Positions 9,281-17,756 are shown, counted from the first letter of the stretch. The stretch: 64,000 bases of DNA from Mesobacillus campisalis (GCF_000986785.1 NZ_LAYY01000002.1:62001-126000), one strand, 5' to 3'. A program made the numbers and translations. The notes: generated by a model from the letters alone, not told the origin.

Positions 9281-9640
9281 CCGTGTCAGTACCCTTTTTC
9301 AATCGGTGCGGTGAAAATGGGATCAGACACGTGGTATCAGTGCCAGTTTTTCGGTTATCCTGGTGGAAATGGGAATTGACGAGACCTCTCAGTGACCCTT
9401 TTACGTTCGCTGCGGTGAAAATGGGATCTGATGCGACCTCTCAGTACCCATTTTTCAATCACTGAGGTAAAAATGGGATCTGATACACTGCCTCAGTGCC
9501 CTTTTTCGTTCACTGCGGTAAAATTGGGATTTGACGCGACTCTCAGTGCCCCATTTTCGTTCACTCCGACGAAAATGGGATCTAACACAACCTCTCAGTG
9601 CCCTTTTTTCATTCTCAGCGCCCAAAATGGTAACTACCAA
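9281..9640. repeat. Tandem 52-bp intergenic repeat array A (about seven units)
   Basis: Seven diverged head-to-tail units are anchored by TCAGT(G/A)CC at 9286, 9337, 9389, 9441, 9493, 9543 and 9595 (steps 51, 52, 52, 52, 50, 52). Each unit contains a CCC(A)TTTTT...AAAATGGG inverted repeat and CACTGnGG...CCTCAGTG arms. The array fills most of the 576-bp gap between the dapA terminator and the rnjB promoter. No coding capacity is supported, and the units have no unique spacers, so it is not CRISPR. Confidence 0.85.
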
Positions 9641-9654
9641 TAGAGCGGGCCTCA

Positions 9655-9687
9655 TAAAAAAACAACCAGCCCACACTGACTGGTTGC
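9655..9687 (-). terminator. Intrinsic terminator of dapA
   Basis: Stem CAACCAG/CTGGTTG (9663-9669 with 9680-9686) is followed by a T7 tract on the minus strand, shortly after the dapA stop. Confidence 0.85.
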
Positions 9688-9700
9688 TTCCTCACGTTTT

Positions 9701-10570
9701 TTATTTTCCCAATAATTTCATTAGCACAGACCGTTCTTGTTCATTAAGAGGAACAAGCGGGAGCCTCACTCCGCCGACATCCATTCCCTGCAGCTGGAGT
9801 GCTGTTTTTACGGGGGAAGGGCTTGGTGCGGCGAAAAGTCCCAGCATTAGCGGCAGCAGCTTTTGGTGGAGCTGTGCGGCTTCCTGATGGCGGCCCTCCA
9901 AAAATGCCTGAACCATTTCCTGCATTTCATTTCCGATTACATGCGCGGCAACCGAGACGACACCGACTCCCCCAATTGCAAGGACTGGCAGCGTCATGCC
10001 GTCATCCCCGCTGTACAGAAGAAAGTCATCTGGGGTATTGGCGATGATTTTCGTCATTGCGTTCAGGTCGCCGCTCGCTTCCTTCACACAAACGATATTC
10101 GGGATTTCAGCGAGGCGGATGATGGTTTCCGGCTGGATGTTGACCACCGAACGCCCTGGAATATTATACACCATCACTGGCAGGTCCGTGCTTTCAGCAA
10201 CTGCCTTGAAATGCTGGTAAAGACCTTCCTGGCTGGGTTTATTATAATACGGGGCTACGATCATGATGCCGTCGACGCCCAGCTGGACAGCCTTTTTCGT
10301 GAGCTCGATTGTTGCATAAGTGTTATTGCTGCCTGTGCCTGCGATGACAGGCACACGTTTGTCAGCCACTTTGACTACATGGCTGAACAAGGCGATTTTT
10401 TCTTCTTTTGACAAGGTAGGAGACTCGCCGGTAGTCCCTGCAACAACAATCGATTCTGTTCCGTTTTCAATCAAATGGTTGACAAGCTGTGTCGTCTTTG
10501 AAAAATCGACATGTCCCTTGCTGTCAAATGGCGTGACCATAGCGGTCGAGATGCGTCCAAAACGGACCAT
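9701..10570 (-). CDS. dapA: 4-hydroxy-tetrahydrodipicolinate synthase
   Basis: Condenses pyruvate with aspartate semialdehyde, the first committed step to diaminopimelate, lysine and spore dipicolinate. The 289-residue TIM-barrel protein shows the Schiff-base lysine at K163 (VCVKEASGD), the catalytic tyrosine Y135 (VMVYNIPGRS) and the GTTGES pyruvate-binding segment at residues 45-50. The ATG at 10570 is preceded by AGGAG; a longer in-frame reading runs into the end of dapG and is not supported. It follows dapG by 13 bp at the end of the spoVFAB-asd-dapG-dapA cluster. Confidence 0.96.
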   Translation of the reverse strand: MVRFGRISTAMVTPFDSKGHVDFSKTTQLVNHLIENGTESIVVAGTTGESPTLSKEEKIALFSHVVKVADKRVPVIAGTGSNNTYATIELTKKAVQLGVDGIMIVAPYYNKPSQEGLYQHFKAVAESTDLPVMVYNIPGRSVVNIQPETIIRLAEIPNIVCVKEASGDLNAMTKIIANTPDDFLLYSGDDGMTLPVLAIGGVGVVSVAAHVIGNEMQEMVQAFLEGRHQEAAQLHQKLLPLMLGLFAAPSPSPVKTALQLQGMDVGGVRLPLVPLNEQERSVLMKLLGK

Positions 10571-10583
10571 GTTCCCCACTCCT

Positions 10584-11822
10584 TTATTGGTTGTGTTCGT
10601 ATGGCTGGGCCTCTTCCAGCTGGAAGGCATCGTGCAGTGCGTTGACCGCCAGTACAAGATCTTCTTCCTTAACAAGGACCCAGATGGTCGTATGGCTGTC
10701 AGCGGACTGCAAAATGCGAATGCCTTTTTCGGAAAGAGCGGTCACAATTTTCGAGGTAACCCCTGGCACGCCCGCCATTCCGGCTCCGACAACCGAAACC
10801 TTCGCGCAATTGCGCTCAATCTGCGGCTCGTGTCCAAGCGTTCTCAATACGTCAAGGGCCCGTTCCGTCATCTCTTCGCTAACCGTATAAACGACGCCAT
10901 TCGGTGAAATATTGATAAAATCCACTGAGATATTTTCATTGGCCATCGCTTTGAATACTTCGCTTTGAAGGTTGTACTGATCCTTCCTGGCGAAGACTTT
11001 GACCTGGGTGACACTGGCCATATGGGCGATTCCCGTTACCGGACGCTCCTTGATGTCGCTGCCTTTATTTTGCTTCATGCCGGCAGTGACAAGGGTTCCC
11101 AGGCTGTCGGAATAAGTGGATCGGATGCGGATTGGCACCTTGGCCTGCATCGCAATTTCCACTGCCCGCGGATGAATGACTTTGGCACCCTGGTAAGCCA
11201 TATTGCAAACTTCTGTATACGTTACGACCGAGAGTGGACGTGCATTTTCGGCTATCCTCGGGTCTGCGGTCATGATTCCTTCCACATCCGTAAAGATATC
11301 AATGAATTCGGCATTAAGCGCTGCACCCAGGGCCGCTGCAGAAGTATCACTTCCGCCCCGGCCAATAGTGGTCACGTCCCCGTTTGGTGCTGCTCCCTGG
11401 AATCCGGCAACAACGGCAACGTCCACGGACTCCAGCTCCTTCAAGAGCCGTTCACATTTCATTTCAAGGATCTTGGCACCTGTATGGTCCCCGTTGGTCA
11501 AAAACCCAGCCTGGGCTCCGGTCAATGCCGTTGCCCTGATCCCTTCCCGATGGAGGGCATCCGTAAATACGACGCTGGAGATGATTTCCCCGCAGGAAAG
11601 CAGCAGGTCTACTTCCCTGGGCTTTAAACTTCCTGTAGTTCCGCCAACAAGGGAGAGAAGGGTATCCGTTGCATAGGGCTCCCCTTTCCTTCCCATTGCA
11701 GAAACGACGACCACTGCTTTATTTCCGTCTTCAATGGCTTGTTTTATATGCTTAATCGCATGGAACCGGCTCTTTTCATCGCGAACCGATGTTCCGCCAA
11801 ACTTCTGGACGACTATTTTCAT
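10584..11822 (-). CDS. dapG: Aspartate kinase I (DapG)
   Basis: Phosphorylates aspartate to start the aspartate-family pathway. The 412 residues contain the amino-acid kinase domain (KFGGTSV at 7-13, GRGGSDTSAAALGAAL in the middle) and two C-terminal ACT modules (from about residue 265, and ending SVVGAGMAGVPGV onwards) that bind effectors; the B. subtilis DapG isozyme responds to meso-diaminopimelate. It starts at ATG 11822 with AGAGGTG upstream; the in-frame extension before it lacks a ribosome-binding site. Clustering with asd, dapA and the dipicolinate synthase genes supports the DapG isozyme over LysC. Confidence 0.94.
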   Translation of the reverse strand: MKIVVQKFGGTSVRDEKSRFHAIKHIKQAIEDGNKAVVVVSAMGRKGEPYATDTLLSLVGGTTGSLKPREVDLLLSCGEIISSVVFTDALHREGIRATALTGAQAGFLTNGDHTGAKILEMKCERLLKELESVDVAVVAGFQGAAPNGDVTTIGRGGSDTSAAALGAALNAEFIDIFTDVEGIMTADPRIAENARPLSVVTYTEVCNMAYQGAKVIHPRAVEIAMQAKVPIRIRSTYSDSLGTLVTAGMKQNKGSDIKERPVTGIAHMASVTQVKVFARKDQYNLQSEVFKAMANENISVDFINISPNGVVYTVSEEMTERALDVLRTLGHEPQIERNCAKVSVVGAGMAGVPGVTSKIVTALSEKGIRILQSADSHTTIWVLVKEEDLVLAVNALHDAFQLEEAQPYEHNQ

Positions 11823-11882
11823 TATAACACCTCTGGAATTGCTCTCTGTTTCTGAAACCGAGAGTATGAACTGCACTGTTTA

Positions 11883-12932
11883 TTATTTTACCAGACCGAG
11901 CTCGATCAGTGTTTCAGCAATCTGGACAGAGTTCCAGGCGGCTCCTTTTAGCAGGTTATCGGAAACAACCCACATATGGAATCCTTTTTCATTGTCAAGA
12001 TCTTTGCGGATCCTGCCGACAAATACATCATTTTTCCCTACACAATATGCAGGCATTGGGTAGATTTGCTGGGACGGGTCATCCTGGAGCACAACTCCCG
12101 GAGCTTCTGCCAGCAAGGTCTTGATGTCAGCCGCGCTGACCCCATCGGTATCGAGCTCAAAATAAACGGACTCGGAATGGCCTGTGCCAACCGGCAGGCG
12201 GACACAGGTTGCTGCTACTTCCAGCTCCGGATGATGCATGATTTTCTTTGTTTCATTGATCATTTTCATTTCTTCAAATGTAAATCCGTTCTCTTCAAAC
12301 TTATCAATTTGCGGAATGGCATTGAAGGCAATCTGATAGTGTTTATCGAGGGAGCCAACCGGAAGGATCTTCGCCTCCGCTTCCTTGCCTTCAAGGATGG
12401 CGCGCGTTTGTTCTTCCATTTCGGAAACAGCTGCTGCTCCTGCACCGGAAACGGCCTGATAAGTGGAAACGATGACTTTTTTCAAACCGAATTTTTGGCG
12501 GAGCGGCTCGAGTGCCACAACCATCTGGATTGTCGAACAGTTCGGGTTGGCAATGATGCCATTATGGTTCTTCAGGTCATCAGCATTGACTTCCGGAACG
12601 ACTAGCGGTATATCCTGATCCATGCGGAACGCGCTTGTATTATCCACCACAATAGCGCCGCGTTTAACCGCTTCAGGTGCAAGCACTTTGGAAATGCTGC
12701 CGCCTGCACTGAAAAGGGCAATGTCTACACCTTCAAAGCTTTCAGGCTTCGCTTCTTCTATCGTAACTTCCTGTCCATTAAAAACAGCCTTTTTCCCTGC
12801 TGAACGTGCGGAGGACAGCAAAGATATTTTTGAGATTGGAAAATCGCGGCTTTCCAATGTTTTAATCATTTGCTGGCCAACAGCTCCTGTTGCGCCAACT
12901 ACTGCTACGTGGAATCCTCTTTCTTGCGGCAT
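11883..12932 (-). CDS. asd: Aspartate-semialdehyde dehydrogenase
   Basis: Reduces aspartyl phosphate to aspartate semialdehyde with NADPH, feeding lysine/DAP, threonine, methionine and dipicolinate. The 349-residue protein has the dinucleotide-binding motif [10 protein letters not shown] (residues 11-20), the catalytic cysteine C132 in NPNCSTIQ and the catalytic histidine H252 in RLPVGTGH. The ATG at 12932 has GGAAGGGG upstream. A 171-bp gap separates it from spoVFB. An extended -10 (TGATAAAAT on the minus strand, 13045-13053) there could drive asd-dapG-dapA in vegetative cells, independently of sporulation. Confidence 0.95.
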   Translation of the reverse strand: MPQERGFHVAVVGATGAVGQQMIKTLESRDFPISKISLLSSARSAGKKAVFNGQEVTIEEAKPESFEGVDIALFSAGGSISKVLAPEAVKRGAIVVDNTSAFRMDQDIPLVVPEVNADDLKNHNGIIANPNCSTIQMVVALEPLRQKFGLKKVIVSTYQAVSGAGAAAVSEMEEQTRAILEGKEAEAKILPVGSLDKHYQIAFNAIPQIDKFEENGFTFEEMKMINETKKIMHHPELEVAATCVRLPVGTGHSESVYFELDTDGVSAADIKTLLAEAPGVVLQDDPSQQIYPMPAYCVGKNDVFVGRIRKDLDNEKGFHMWVVSDNLLKGAAWNSVQIAETLIELGLVK

Positions 12933-13103
12933 TACTAAGTTCCCCTTCCAAATATAATTTAAACCGGCTGCTGCCGGGCCAATATAAGCTTTAGCGGCAG
13001 ATCCATTCAACTAGAATTATTCTGCCGCATTGATAGTTTCATTTATTTTATCATATTCACTGGTGAAGGAAAGAGGATTTTATTCTATTAACGTGCAAAA
13101 GAA

Positions 13104-13703
13104 TTATTCTTCGTCGAGGAATCTTTCTACAATGACTGGCTGAAGCTGGCGGCCGTTCAATGCAGCTAAAATCGTATCCCTCGTCATCCCCATTCTTGCC
13201 ACCATCGAATTGGGCTTATTTTCAGGATCATCCTGGCCGAATGGAATAAAATAAACATGCTTTGTAGCCATCAGCCTCATGAGGTTGACACCATTCAATC
13301 CGAGTGCATCGTTTGTGGAAATGCCCAGGACGACAGGCTTTTGGTTTCTAAGCGTGGCTTTGGCGGCCATCAGAACCGGCGAGTCATTCATCGCGTTGGC
13401 AAATTTGCTCATCGAGACCCCTGTCATGGGGGAAATGACCATGCAGTCGAGCGGCTGGTTCGGTCCGAGCGGCTCAGCTTTTACGATAGAATTAATGACT
13501 TGATTGCCTGTCAACTCTTCTATTCGCTTAACCCAGTCTTCGCCGTTGCCAAACCTAGTATCAGTCGATTGTACTGTATAGGAAACGACCGGAACGACAT
13601 CCGCTCCTTCTTTTACCAGCTTTTCGATCTCCGGAAACACTGCATCGTAGGTACAATGGGAACCCGTCAGCCCAAAGCCGATTCTTTTTCCTTTTAAGCT
13701 CAT
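13104..13703 (-). CDS. spoVFB: Dipicolinate synthase subunit B (SpoVFB/DpaB)
   Basis: Flavoprotein-like subunit of dipicolinate synthase, which makes the pyridine-2,6-dicarboxylate stored in spores from 4-hydroxy-tetrahydrodipicolinate. The 199-residue sequence has the flavoprotein-family N terminus KRIGFGLTGSHCTYDAVF and the middle segment MVISPMTGVSMSKFANAMND. It begins 3 bp after the spoVFA stop, and its ribosome-binding site GGAAGGGAG lies within the end of spoVFA, so the two are co-translated. Expression in the mother cell is expected from the B. subtilis orthologue. Confidence 0.95.
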   Translation of the reverse strand: MSLKGKRIGFGLTGSHCTYDAVFPEIEKLVKEGADVVPVVSYTVQSTDTRFGNGEDWVKRIEELTGNQVINSIVKAEPLGPNQPLDCMVISPMTGVSMSKFANAMNDSPVLMAAKATLRNQKPVVLGISTNDALGLNGVNLMRLMATKHVYFIPFGQDDPENKPNSMVARMGMTRDTILAALNGRQLQPVIVERFLDEE

Positions 13704-13706
13704 GTT

Positions 13707-14603
13707 TTAGTCTCCCTTCCTGTTATTGATATCTTCGTCAAGCAGCTGGACGAGGACATTTGCAAGAATTTGCCCGGCTGTCTTAGGTGCAACTATTCCC
13801 GGCAGGCCGGGAGCCAGCAGTGCCTTGATGCCCCTTTTCTCGGCATAGCGGAAATCGGTGCCGCCCGGCTTGGACGCCAGGTCAATGATAAGGGTATGGG
13901 CTGGCATTTTTGAAATGACCGATGCAGTCACAATCTGGGATGGAATCGTATTGATGCAAATATCGATGTCCCTCACCTCGGCGGCCAGATCATTAAGGTG
14001 GAAAGGAGCAAGGCCCATTTCTGTAATCCGCGCTAGATGCTCGCTTTTTCTTGCTCCGACCTTCACCTTTGCTCCCAGTGCATGGAATGTCCGGGCCACA
14101 CTCACTCCCACCCTGCCTAGTCCCAGGACGGCAACATTGGAACCATGAATGGTAAAATCGGTATGCTGGATCACCATCATGATCGTTCCTTCGACTGTTG
14201 GAATTGAATTGTAGATGGCCACATCATCCCGCGCAAACAATTGAACAAGCTTCTTGTTCGCATCCTTGGTAATACCGTCCAGATATGAATTGCTTATTCC
14301 CGAGTAAATGACTGCATGGGAAGGCAGAGAATCCAGCATTTCTTTTGTCAGTACAACTTTCTCGCTCGAAAAGACCGTTTCAACCTGGCCTTCAAGATTG
14401 GTGCCGGGTACTGGCAATATAAGTGCATCCTGCACTGAGAAATCTATTTCAGAAATTTTTTCTTTTGATGCTCCTGTAAAAGCGTGATCCAATTGCTCAA
14501 AGCCTACCAGTGACAGTTTGGCATCGAGCTCGGTCAGTTTCCGGATAATCTCCAGCTGCCTGGCATCACCGCCAATCACAGCGATCTGCATTCCTGTCAG
14601 CAT
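13707..14603 (-). CDS. spoVFA: Dipicolinate synthase subunit A (SpoVFA/DpaA)
   Basis: Dehydrogenase-like subunit of dipicolinate synthase, active in the mother cell late in sporulation. The 298 residues show two Rossmann-type motifs, IAVIGGDARQ near the N terminus and VAVLGLGRVGVSVA near residue 160, and a conserved C terminus LLAPGLPGIVAPKTAGQIL. The ATG at 14603 is chosen because AAGGTG lies 9 nt upstream; a GTG four codons further up sits inside that ribosome-binding site. It is the first gene of the spoVFA-spoVFB-asd-dapG-dapA group. Confidence 0.95.
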   Translation of the reverse strand: MLTGMQIAVIGGDARQLEIIRKLTELDAKLSLVGFEQLDHAFTGASKEKISEIDFSVQDALILPVPGTNLEGQVETVFSSEKVVLTKEMLDSLPSHAVIYSGISNSYLDGITKDANKKLVQLFARDDVAIYNSIPTVEGTIMMVIQHTDFTIHGSNVAVLGLGRVGVSVARTFHALGAKVKVGARKSEHLARITEMGLAPFHLNDLAAEVRDIDICINTIPSQIVTASVISKMPAHTLIIDLASKPGGTDFRYAEKRGIKALLAPGLPGIVAPKTAGQILANVLVQLLDEDINNRKGD

Positions 14604-14656
14604 GAGAATAATCACCTTCTTTTTATTAATACAACAGGATATTGAACTACTTCCAC

Positions 14657-14686
14657 ATCATATGTTTCAAACGCCCGCAGTGTGAG
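14657..14686 (-). promoter_or_regulatory. Possible sigma-K type promoter of spoVFA
   Basis: On the minus strand CATATGATG (14657-14665), close to the sigma-K -10 CATAnnnTA, lies 15 bp after an AC-containing CTCACAC, where a sigma-K -35 (ACm) would be. The match is imperfect. The call rests mainly on the known sigma-K control of spoVF. Confidence 0.3.
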
Positions 14687-14733
14687 TTTTCCTGATAAAA
14701 ATGGTCTTTGGGAAGAAAGGGCTATAAGGAAAA

Positions 14734-14762
14734 TAAAAAAAGGCCGGCGCAGGCGCCAGCCT
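14734..14762 (-). terminator. Intrinsic terminator of ymxH
   Basis: GC-rich stem GGCTGGCGC/GCGCCGGCC with a 2-nt centre directly overlaps the ymxH stop codon and is followed by a T7 tract on the minus strand. Confidence 0.88.
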
Positions 14763-15003
14763 ATTCTTCTTCCGGTATGTCGATAATTACCATGTCGGCC
14801 CCAATTTTTTTAATATGCCGCCATGGCACCCGCATTTCCCCGCCCTGCCTTTTAAGGCCAAACCATTTCAGTGAAGGAATGACCAGAGCTTCAACCTGCC
14901 CGGTGCGTTCATTGATTTCCAGGTCTGTCTGCCCCAGCACGCCAAGACGCTCCGCTTTTTTGACATCGACAATTTCCTTTCCGCCCAATTCGCTAAGCCG
15001 CAT
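14761..15003 (-). CDS. ymxH: PRC-barrel domain protein YmxH/YlmC
   Basis: An 80-residue protein that is almost entirely a PRC-barrel fold. It begins MRLSELGGKEIVDV and has ALVIPSLKWFG and VPWRHIKKIGADMVIID, matching the YlmC/YmxH family of Firmicutes. The family is linked to sporulation but has no established biochemical role. A strong AGGAGGGG site precedes the ATG at 15003. It lies between mlpA and spoVFA as in B. subtilis. Confidence 0.85.
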   Translation of the reverse strand: MRLSELGGKEIVDVKKAERLGVLGQTDLEINERTGQVEALVIPSLKWFGLKRQGGEMRVPWRHIKKIGADMVIIDIPEEE

Positions 15004-15072
15004 TCCTGCCCCTCCTTTCGGTGTCCCATTACACTATATGTTTGAGAAGGCAGGATTAGAGTATTTTCAAAG

Positions 15073-15108
15073 AAAAAAACCTGTCACAGAGAAAGTGACA
15101 GGTTTTCT
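15073..15108 (-). terminator. Intrinsic terminator downstream of mlpA
   Basis: Stem AAAACCTGTCAC/GTGACAGGTTTT (15076-15087 with 15095-15106) ends in a T run on the minus strand. It is about 220 bp after the mlpA stop, so the mlpA transcript would carry the repeat element at 15140-15260 in its 3' untranslated region. Confidence 0.85.
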
Positions 15109-15139
15109 TTAAAACTAAGCATGAATCTCAACAATTGGA

Positions 15140-15260
15140 TAGATGTCCAGCTCCAGCACCTAGCCCCTCGAGGTCATAAGCCACTCCAGAATTGAAGGCA
15201 AAGAACGCCTTCTATTCTGGAGCGTCTTATGCTGGTCGAGGCTGAGCACTAAGGAAAAGC
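15140..15260. repeat. Dispersed intergenic hairpin element, copy 1
   Basis: Imperfect palindrome with the conserved blocks CAGCTCCAGCACCTAGCCCC, GGTCATAAGCC and GTCTTATG. The central stem CTCCAGAATTGAAGGC / GCCTTCTATTCTGGAG is closed by AAAGAAC. Two other copies lie at 28136-28262 (opposite orientation) and 50645-50775. It occupies the mlpA 3' untranslated region within the 322-bp gap 15004-15325. The remainder of the gap holds the terminator and the small hairpin at 15270-15300. Confidence 0.75.
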
Positions 15261-15269
15261 ATCCTAGAA

Positions 15270-15300
15270 TAAGCATCACAGGAACAATCCGCTTTTAGAT
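15270..15300. repeat. Short inverted repeat after mlpA
   Basis: GGAACAATC and GATTGTTCC form a 9-bp stem around a short loop just downstream of the mlpA stop codon. No T tract follows on the minus strand, so it is not an obvious terminator; it may stabilise the mRNA 3' end. Confidence 0.5.
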
Positions 15301-15325
15301 TGTTCCGAAGGCGCTTCCGCTTTTC

Positions 15326-16561
15326 TTATATTCCCTTTGGCAGATTGCCATCGGGACTAATGAGCGCAATGGAATAACGATCGGTAAAGATTTTATTGGC
15401 CAGTCCGTCAACGCTTAGCTTTGAAACCTCGTCAATCTGCTGGACAATTTCATCAAGTGAACGATGGCGGCCCAGCATCAGCTCATTTTTGCCATTCCGG
15501 CTCATGCGGCTGTTCGTGCTTTCCAGGCTGAGCATCAGGCTGCCCTTCAGCTGCTCCTTGCTGTTGTTCAGTTCCTTCTCGGTGATGCCTTCCTGGCGCA
15601 GCTTGGCAAGGGTCTCCTGGACCGTTTCAAACAGCACATCAAGCTGCTTGGCTCCGGTGCCGCCATAAATGGTGACTACACCGCTGTCCTTGTAGGCGGA
15701 GTGATAGGAAAAAACGGAATAAGCGAGACCCCGCTGCTCCCTGACATCCTGGAACAAACGGCTGCTCATGCTGCCTCCAAGGACATTGTTTAGGACAATC
15801 AGGCTATAGATATCTTCATGTCCAATTTTCAGGCCTTCAAAGCCGATGCAAAGGTGCGCTTGTTCTGTCTCCTTTTTGCGGGAGACCTGATTGGCATGGA
15901 AAGATGGAGACTGGTACTCGATTCCTTCTTCTCCTGCTTCATAGGAGCCAAACAGCTTTTCAACATTGGAAATAAACGCTTCCGGCACATTGCCCGCTAC
16001 TGAAATGACCACATTTCCCGGAGTATACGTGTTATGCATATATTCGTTCAACGTATCGCTGGTAAACGTATTCAATGTTTCCTCCGTGCCGAGGATCGGA
16101 TAACCGAGGGAATGGTCATTGTATATGGCCTTGCTTAGCAAATCATGGACGATATCATCAGGTGTGTCTTCATACATCTTGATTTCTTCATAAACGACAT
16201 TCTTTTCCTTATTCAATTCACCTGTTTCAAATGTCGAGTTGAAAAACATATCTGCAAGCACTTCCAGCGCAAACTGGGAGTGGTTATCGAGAACCTTTGC
16301 GTAATAGCAGGTATATTCTTTTGATGTAAAGGCATTAACCTGTCCGCCAATGCTGTCGAAAGACTCTGCGATTTCTTTTGCCGACCTGGTTTTTGTTCCT
16401 TTGAAGAACATATGCTCCAGGAAGTGGGATATCCCATTATTCTCTGGTGTTTCATTCCGTGATCCCGTGCCTATCCATACACCAATGGCAACCGACCGGA
16501 CAGTGGGAATTTGTTCAAGTACGATTCGTACTCCATTTTGGCATGTATATTTCTTGATCAA
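15326..16561 (-). CDS. mlpA: M16-family zinc protease MlpA (YmxG)
   Basis: Pitrilysin/mitochondrial-processing-peptidase type zinc metalloprotease, 411 residues. The inverted zinc motif HFLEH lies near residues 52-56, followed about 77 residues later by the glutamate-rich segment NVVYEEIKMYEDTPDD, as in the family. The C-terminal M16 domain has NNVLGGSMSSRLFQDVREQRGLAY split over two blocks. The start is TTG (16559-16561) with GGAGG 8 nt upstream; the protein then begins LIKKYTCQNG, read as MIKKYTCQNG, as in close relatives. The role is unclear; in B. subtilis the gene affects aprE expression. Confidence 0.9.
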   Translation of the reverse strand: MIKKYTCQNGVRIVLEQIPTVRSVAIGVWIGTGSRNETPENNGISHFLEHMFFKGTKTRSAKEIAESFDSIGGQVNAFTSKEYTCYYAKVLDNHSQFALEVLADMFFNSTFETGELNKEKNVVYEEIKMYEDTPDDIVHDLLSKAIYNDHSLGYPILGTEETLNTFTSDTLNEYMHNTYTPGNVVISVAGNVPEAFISNVEKLFGSYEAGEEGIEYQSPSFHANQVSRKKETEQAHLCIGFEGLKIGHEDIYSLIVLNNVLGGSMSSRLFQDVREQRGLAYSVFSYHSAYKDSGVVTIYGGTGAKQLDVLFETVQETLAKLRQEGITEKELNNSKEQLKGSLMLSLESTNSRMSRNGKNELMLGRHRSLDEIVQQIDEVSKLSVDGLANKIFTDRYSIALISPDGNLPKGI

Positions 16562-16670
16562 ATAAATTCCTCCTCTGGAAAAGAGCTGCAAAATAACTAT
16601 ACCTGCAATATCTTAGTATATTTCATTTTTGTTACTTTTTCCAAATTTACGGTTTTATTTCATATTTTTA

Positions 16671-17621
16671 TCAATTTTTCATAATCCGTTTTTCACTCAG
16701 CATTTCCGTCACCGTGCCAATTTCAAGATTCCTAGCTTTAATTTCGGTAATCAGACGGTCCAGAGCCTTGGCTGTAGAGTCGGTAGGGTGCATGAGAATC
16801 AGCGCTCCATTATGGAGTTTTCCGTTAACCCGCGATATTAATACCTCTGGTGATGGTTTTTGCCAGTCAATCGTATCTACGCTCCACATTACCGTACCAA
16901 GTCTATGGGCAGCTGCAATTTTGACAACCTCCTCTTTATAGGAGCCGCTCGGCGGAGCAAACCATTTGGGCATCTTTCCAGTTGTTGCTTCAATCACGTC
17001 ATTTGTCTTCGCAATTTCCTCATTAATTTTAGCAGGGGAAAGGCTTTTCATATCCGGGTGGGTGAAAGAATGGTTGCCAACATCGTGTCCGGCATCGGCA
17101 ATCATTTTGGCAAAGTCCGGATTGTTCTTGACCCATCTTCCCTCAAGGAAAAAATCTGCCTTTACATGATGTCTTTTTAATGTGGCTAGCATATCGGAAA
17201 GATACTCATTTCCCCAGGCCACATTGATAATGAAGCTGACCATCGGCTTTTCAGGATGGCCCTTGTAAATAGCAGCCGGGGGCAAATCGGAGAGGTGGAC
17301 CTTTGGGCTGACCTCTTCAAAGACAAGCAGCTCCCTTGAAAATTCACCATCCTTTTTCATCTTGCTGTATGATTTCCCTACATCGACCTTCAAGCCATTA
17401 TAGCCAGGAATAGCTTTCCATACCGGATCGATTTTTGCATCTACCGGCTTTACTTCGTATTGGGGCGCTTTTGTTTCTATTTCCCTATAAAGCGGATTCT
17501 CATGCACAGATACCGCTGCAGAATTGGTTTTTAAATGCAACAGGTATTTATAGGTAAAAGAATTGCTTGCCAAAAACCACGCGCCGATGAGGAACGCGGT
17601 GAGTAAAATGAATTTTTTCAT
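16671..17621 (-). CDS. ylxY: Polysaccharide deacetylase-like protein YlxY
   Basis: Secreted or membrane-anchored NodB-fold protein of 316 residues linked to sporulation. Residues 5-23 form a hydrophobic signal/anchor. The NodB domain (about 125-300) keeps the HSFTHP zinc motif and the FLEGRWVK segment. The usual first motif TFDDG is replaced by NVAWG (in SFIINVAWGNEYL), so the catalytic aspartates are missing and deacetylase activity is doubtful. The start at 17621 has GGGAGGG upstream. It lies between pnp and mlpA as in B. subtilis. Confidence 0.88.
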   Translation of the reverse strand: MKKFILLTAFLIGAWFLASNSFTYKYLLHLKTNSAAVSVHENPLYREIETKAPQYEVKPVDAKIDPVWKAIPGYNGLKVDVGKSYSKMKKDGEFSRELLVFEEVSPKVHLSDLPPAAIYKGHPEKPMVSFIINVAWGNEYLSDMLATLKRHHVKADFFLEGRWVKNNPDFAKMIADAGHDVGNHSFTHPDMKSLSPAKINEEIAKTNDVIEATTGKMPKWFAPPSGSYKEEVVKIAAAHRLGTVMWSVDTIDWQKPSPEVLISRVNGKLHNGALILMHPTDSTAKALDRLITEIKARNLEIGTVTEMLSEKRIMKN

Positions 17622-17711
17622 ATGTTCATGCCCTCCCTTAGTAACAAAATATGTACAAGGAGGACAAGGTAGAACAATGCTGTTTTTTTAAACTTATGTA
17701 TCTCTCTTCAT

Positions 17712-17741
17712 AAAAATAAACAAGCCGGGTATGACCCGGCC
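17712..17741 (-). terminator. Intrinsic terminator of pnp
   Basis: Stem GCCGGGT/ACCCGGC with a 3-nt loop is followed by TTGTTTATTTTTAT on the minus strand, 15 bp after the pnp stop. Confidence 0.85.
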
Positions 17742-17756
17742 TGCACAAACTTGCCT

